Source: Bacillus piscicola (GTDB lineage Bacteria > Bacillota > Bacilli > Bacillales > Marinococcaceae). Taken from it: 64,000 nucleotides of DNA. This document shows positions 61,943 through 64,000 of the stretch, piece after piece (within the stretch, counting starts at the first letter, position 1; each line of letters opens with the position of its first letter). Under the pieces are notes generated by a model that saw only the letters and a list, made by a program, of their open reading frames with translations, had not been told where the DNA came from and searched no databases. Location: NCBI RefSeq assembly GCF_022458745.1, contig NZ_JAJJJF010000003.1:124001-188000 (forward strand). The letters run 5' to 3'. The position numbers and the translations under genes are program-made.

Positions 61943-62137
61943 ATGAATGGTCAAAAACGAGAACGTATCCGCCCCGGTATTACAGTAGACATCGTACTAA
62001 AACAAGACCAACGTTCCGGGAAATTAACGCGCGGTGTTGTAAAAGACTTGTTAACAAAATCCGCTCATCACCCACATGGCATTAAGGTAAGATTAGAAGA
62101 CGGAAACGTAGGACGAATCAAACACATCGTGGAATAA
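61943..62137 (+). CDS. ywbE: YwbE-family small protein
   Basis: 64-residue basic beta-rich protein matching YwbE: RERIRPGITVDIVLKQDQRSGKLTRGVVKDLLT ... HPHGIKVRLEDGNVGRIKHIV. Conserved widely in bacteria, function unknown. RBS AGAGGGG. A terminator follows. Confidence 0.9.
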   Translation: MNGQKRERIRPGITVDIVLKQDQRSGKLTRGVVKDLLTKSAHHPHGIKVRLEDGNVGRIKHIVE

Positions 62138-62171
62138 TTAATAAAGCAAGGCGCAGGGCTCGTTAAAATGT

Positions 62172-62222
62172 ACCCTATAGAGTAGACAGTTAAAAAAAGT
62201 CTGCCTATAGGGTGCTTTTTTA
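62172..62222. terminator. terminator between ywbE and the XRE gene
   Basis: ACCCTATAG (62172-62180) pairs with CTATAGGGT (62205-62213), extended by AGAC/GTCT, followed by GCTTTTTTA. It serves plus-strand ywbE; the converging XRE gene ends at its right edge. Confidence 0.85.
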
Positions 62223-62414
62223 TTCCTCCCAGAAGAGGTCATCCAATGTTTTGGAGAGCGTTTTGCAAATAGCTACACAGAGCTTAAGGCTAGGGTTATA
62301 CTTCCCTAATTCAATCAGCCCAATCGTCTGCCTCGACACGCCGACATGCTTCGCTAACTCTTCTTGAGACAAATCTTTCTCGACTCGTGCTGTTTTTAAT
62401 TTTAAATTTTTCAT
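62220..62414 (-). CDS. XRE-family helix-turn-helix regulator
   Basis: 64-residue single HTH_3 domain (KTARVEKDLSQEELAKHVGVSRQTIGLIELGKYNPSLKLCVAICKTL), the YozG/YgzD type. It follows the membrane protein gene by six bases and probably autoregulates the pair. Confidence 0.93.
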   Translation of the reverse strand: MKNLKLKTARVEKDLSQEELAKHVGVSRQTIGLIELGKYNPSLKLCVAICKTLSKTLDDLFWEE

Positions 62415-62420
62415 GCGTCC

Positions 62421-62924
62421 TCACCACGTCTCATCGCAGTCGTCCAGCTCTTTTTTCATGGCTTTATCGCTCTGCCTCTTGGCCGTATAATAACTAATCC
62501 CCATTACTGCTGCCAGAAACGGTACATAGATCAAAAGAGCTACCCCAAAAACCGAAATAAAATAATAGAAGGACTGCCGTGTGCCATCCGCATACATGAC
62601 CGCACTATGAATTCCCATGTAGAGCGCCATTCCGACTCCAAGGAAAAGGCCAATCAAGAGCTGCTTTTTCCACATTGGTATTTTCTTCTTCCGGTCATGC
62701 ATCTCCACCTCTGCCGAGAACAATCCCAATTGTGAGGAGCGAACACTGTAATAAATACCTTGCGCAATCAGAATGACAAATTCTGTGGCCACGTTACGGA
62801 ACTCCACTCCGTAAAGGATAAACTTTATTACTGCTGAAGCTGTTACTACCGCGAATACAACCCAATACATTTCACGGTAGATTTGATTCTGCATGTTTGT
62901 AACCCTTTCATCTCTTTCTTTCAT
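62421..62924 (-). CDS. four-helix membrane protein co-transcribed with an XRE regulator (DUF6773-like)
   Basis: 167-residue protein with four membrane segments (WVVFAVVTASAVIKFILYG, FVILIAQGIYYSV, LLIGLFLGVGMALYMGIH, FYYFISVFGVALLIYVPFLAAVMGIS) and charged ends. The layout matches the DUF6773 family, whose members commonly pair with small XRE regulators in Bacillales; function unknown. ATG 62922-62924 follows GGGGGAG. Confidence 0.7.
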   Translation of the reverse strand: MKERDERVTNMQNQIYREMYWVVFAVVTASAVIKFILYGVEFRNVATEFVILIAQGIYYSVRSSQLGLFSAEVEMHDRKKKIPMWKKQLLIGLFLGVGMALYMGIHSAVMYADGTRQSFYYFISVFGVALLIYVPFLAAVMGISYYTAKRQSDKAMKKELDDCDETW

Positions 62925-63087
62925 TTTTTCTCCCCCAGTCTTCCTTTTTCCTGTTGTTATGTCCATTATACAAAATAGTTAACTTTTTGCAATATATATG
63001 TTGCATTTTAACAAATAAATTTAACACTAGCGGACCGACATTCTTTTCCTGTAAAATGGAATTAATCATATAATGGAGGAATTTGTT

Positions 63088-64000
63088 ATGGATTCCATAA
63101 TCGAGCGTTTTCATCTTTTAAACTCTGAAATTGACATATACAAGCGTCTGCAGGATATAGATAAAGTGGTGGAGCTGTGTGAAAAAGGGATGAAAGAACT
63201 GCCCGCCGTGATCAGCCGCTTCCAAGACGATGTCCCCCGCTTCATCCCGTGTCGCGATGTACTCATTCAATCATTTGCGATGCTTGACCAGTTTAAAAAA
63301 GCACGGGATGTGGTGCTTCGCGCTTACCAGGCTGGGGCTTATACGGCTGCGCAAAATCAAGCAGTACTTACACGTATTGATGAAATGGAACGGGCACACA
63401 ACTGTCTAATGGCATGTGTTGCTGACAATCCCGGCATTTCCAAAGACCTTGTTCAGCAGCGGCTCCGTTGTGAACCGAAAGCATTGACGTGGTATATACA
63501 TAACAGCCAAACAATCCGTAGAGAAACCGATTTTACCGGCGTCGAACGTCTGTGGCTCGCTCATGAACAGGATGCGAATTTATATCAAGGCAAGAAAGTG
63601 GCTATTGTCGACGTGGAGACAACCGGCCTCTCTAAAACAAGAGATGAGATCGTTGAAATCGGAGCGTTACTTGTCCGTGTCCACGAAAAGAGCGGGGCTG
63701 TTATGGAGGTGATGGAGGAAGCGAATGAACTGAACGAGCCGACTTTTTCCATTCCTGAACGTGTATCGAGAATTCACGGTATCCGGGATCACGACGTTCG
63801 CGGGAAGTCACTCGATCGTCCGCGTTTTGAACGTATTTTCTCAGAGTCAGACTTGATTACCGCACATAATGCTGGATTTGACAGCAGCTTTATTCAGCGT
63901 TATTTCCCACGTACGAAGCAAATCCCCTGGCATTGCTCAGTACGTGGTATTGACTGGAAACAATACGGGTTTCAAACGAGGAAATTACTTGATCTCTGCC
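63088..64000 (+). CDS. DEDDh 3'-5' exonuclease domain protein (3' end outside window)
   Basis: The frame opens at ATG 63088 behind GGAGGA and runs to the window edge (304 codons). Residues ~1-160 are a helical N-terminal region of unknown role. Residues ~172 onward form an exonuclease of the DNA polymerase III epsilon type: AIVDVETTGLS (Exo I Asp/Glu), then ITAHNAGFDSSFIQRYF (Exo II Asp). The Exo III His/Asp lies beyond the edge. It could act in DNA repair, or be the N-terminal part of a longer exonuclease-helicase. Confidence 0.85.
   Translation, partial: MDSIIERFHLLNSEIDIYKRLQDIDKVVELCEKGMKELPAVISRFQDDVPRFIPCRDVLIQSFAMLDQFKKARDVVLRAYQAGAYTAAQNQAVLTRIDEMERAHNCLMACVADNPGISKDLVQQRLRCEPKALTWYIHNSQTIRRETDFTGVERLWLAHEQDANLYQGKKVAIVDVETTGLSKTRDEIVEIGALLVRVHEKSGAVMEVMEEANELNEPTFSIPERVSRIHGIRDHDVRGKSLDRPRFERIFSESDLITAHNAGFDSSFIQRYFPRTKQIPWHCSVRGIDWKQYGFQTRKLLDLC

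Noticed and set aside
62220-62924. Toxin-antitoxin pair (XRE regulator plus small membrane protein)
   Set aside because: The membrane protein has four ordinary helices and fits a family usually paired with XRE regulators in Bacillales; nothing indicates toxicity.

Overview
The window is a 64 kb piece of a low-to-moderate GC Firmicute chromosome, almost certainly a Bacillaceae member. The basis is the gene repertoire (bioY-bioB under a BirA-like operator, FusB/FusC-type EF-G binding protein, YwbE, YflT-type stress protein, DUF2512 protein, YczE-type membrane protein, CdaR/PucR regulators), strong AGGAGG-type ribosome binding sites, frequent TTG/GTG starts and U-tailed terminators. I see no rRNA, tRNA, phage, IS element or CRISPR array.

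1-11.4 kb is a sugar-acid module. A minus-strand operon runs larA, DUF1537 kinase, pdxA2, larE, larB, larC, joining a nickel-pincer racemase/epimerase and all three cofactor-maturation genes to the kinase and dehydrogenase that convert C4 acid sugars to DHAP. Beside it lie a KdgT-type permease, a glycerate kinase, a divergent CdaR-type regulator and a two-subunit UxaA-type dehydratase. 11.4-12.2 kb holds a decayed reading frame, a Bacillaceae-type dispersed repeat and terminators.

12.2-19.8 kb is mixed housekeeping: a small zinc-ribbon protein, bioB, bioY, two transporters, a class-III PLP enzyme resembling PbfA, a FusB-like protein and a fatty acid desaturase. 19.8-25.4 kb is a small sigma-54 regulon: succinate-semialdehyde dehydrogenase, a PAS-AAA-HTH enhancer-binding protein, then a YjiH-type transporter and a ureohydrolase, each behind a textbook -24/-12 promoter. 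This suggests use of a guanidino compound by way of GABA and succinate semialdehyde.

25.5-54.6 kb is a dense catabolic island. A plus-strand group holds ferredoxin, ferredoxin reductase, a catalytically degenerate RibBA-like protein, an intradiol dioxygenase and TRAP permease genes. A long minus-strand operon (45.2 to 32.2 kb) holds flavin reductase, Rieske oxygenase, an M19-like protein, SDR, an unknown 121-residue protein, TRAP genes with two paralogous binding proteins, a 38-codon ORF coupled to an amidase, an opine-dehydrogenase-like protein, a hydroxyacyl-CoA-type dehydrogenase and a third binding protein. It lies below a regulator that fuses a XylR-type aromatic sensor to a PucR-type HTH. 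Next come a luciferase-like monooxygenase, a VOC protein, and a CoA-dependent group (thioesterase, TRAP, enoyl-CoA hydratase-like, CaiB/BaiF) with a divergent LysR regulator. The substrate is unknown. Amidase, oxygenases and ring-cleavage dioxygenase together suggest an amide-containing or nitrogen-containing aromatic compound.

55.7-64 kb holds stress-type small proteins, a second luciferase-like oxidoreductase, a cyclase-family hydrolase, and codB-codA (cytosine uptake and deamination) behind a perfect sigma-A promoter and a variant ykkC-class riboswitch with a built-in terminator. The end carries a second copy of the dispersed repeat, ywbE, an XRE regulator with a membrane partner, and the 5' part of a DEDDh exonuclease gene.
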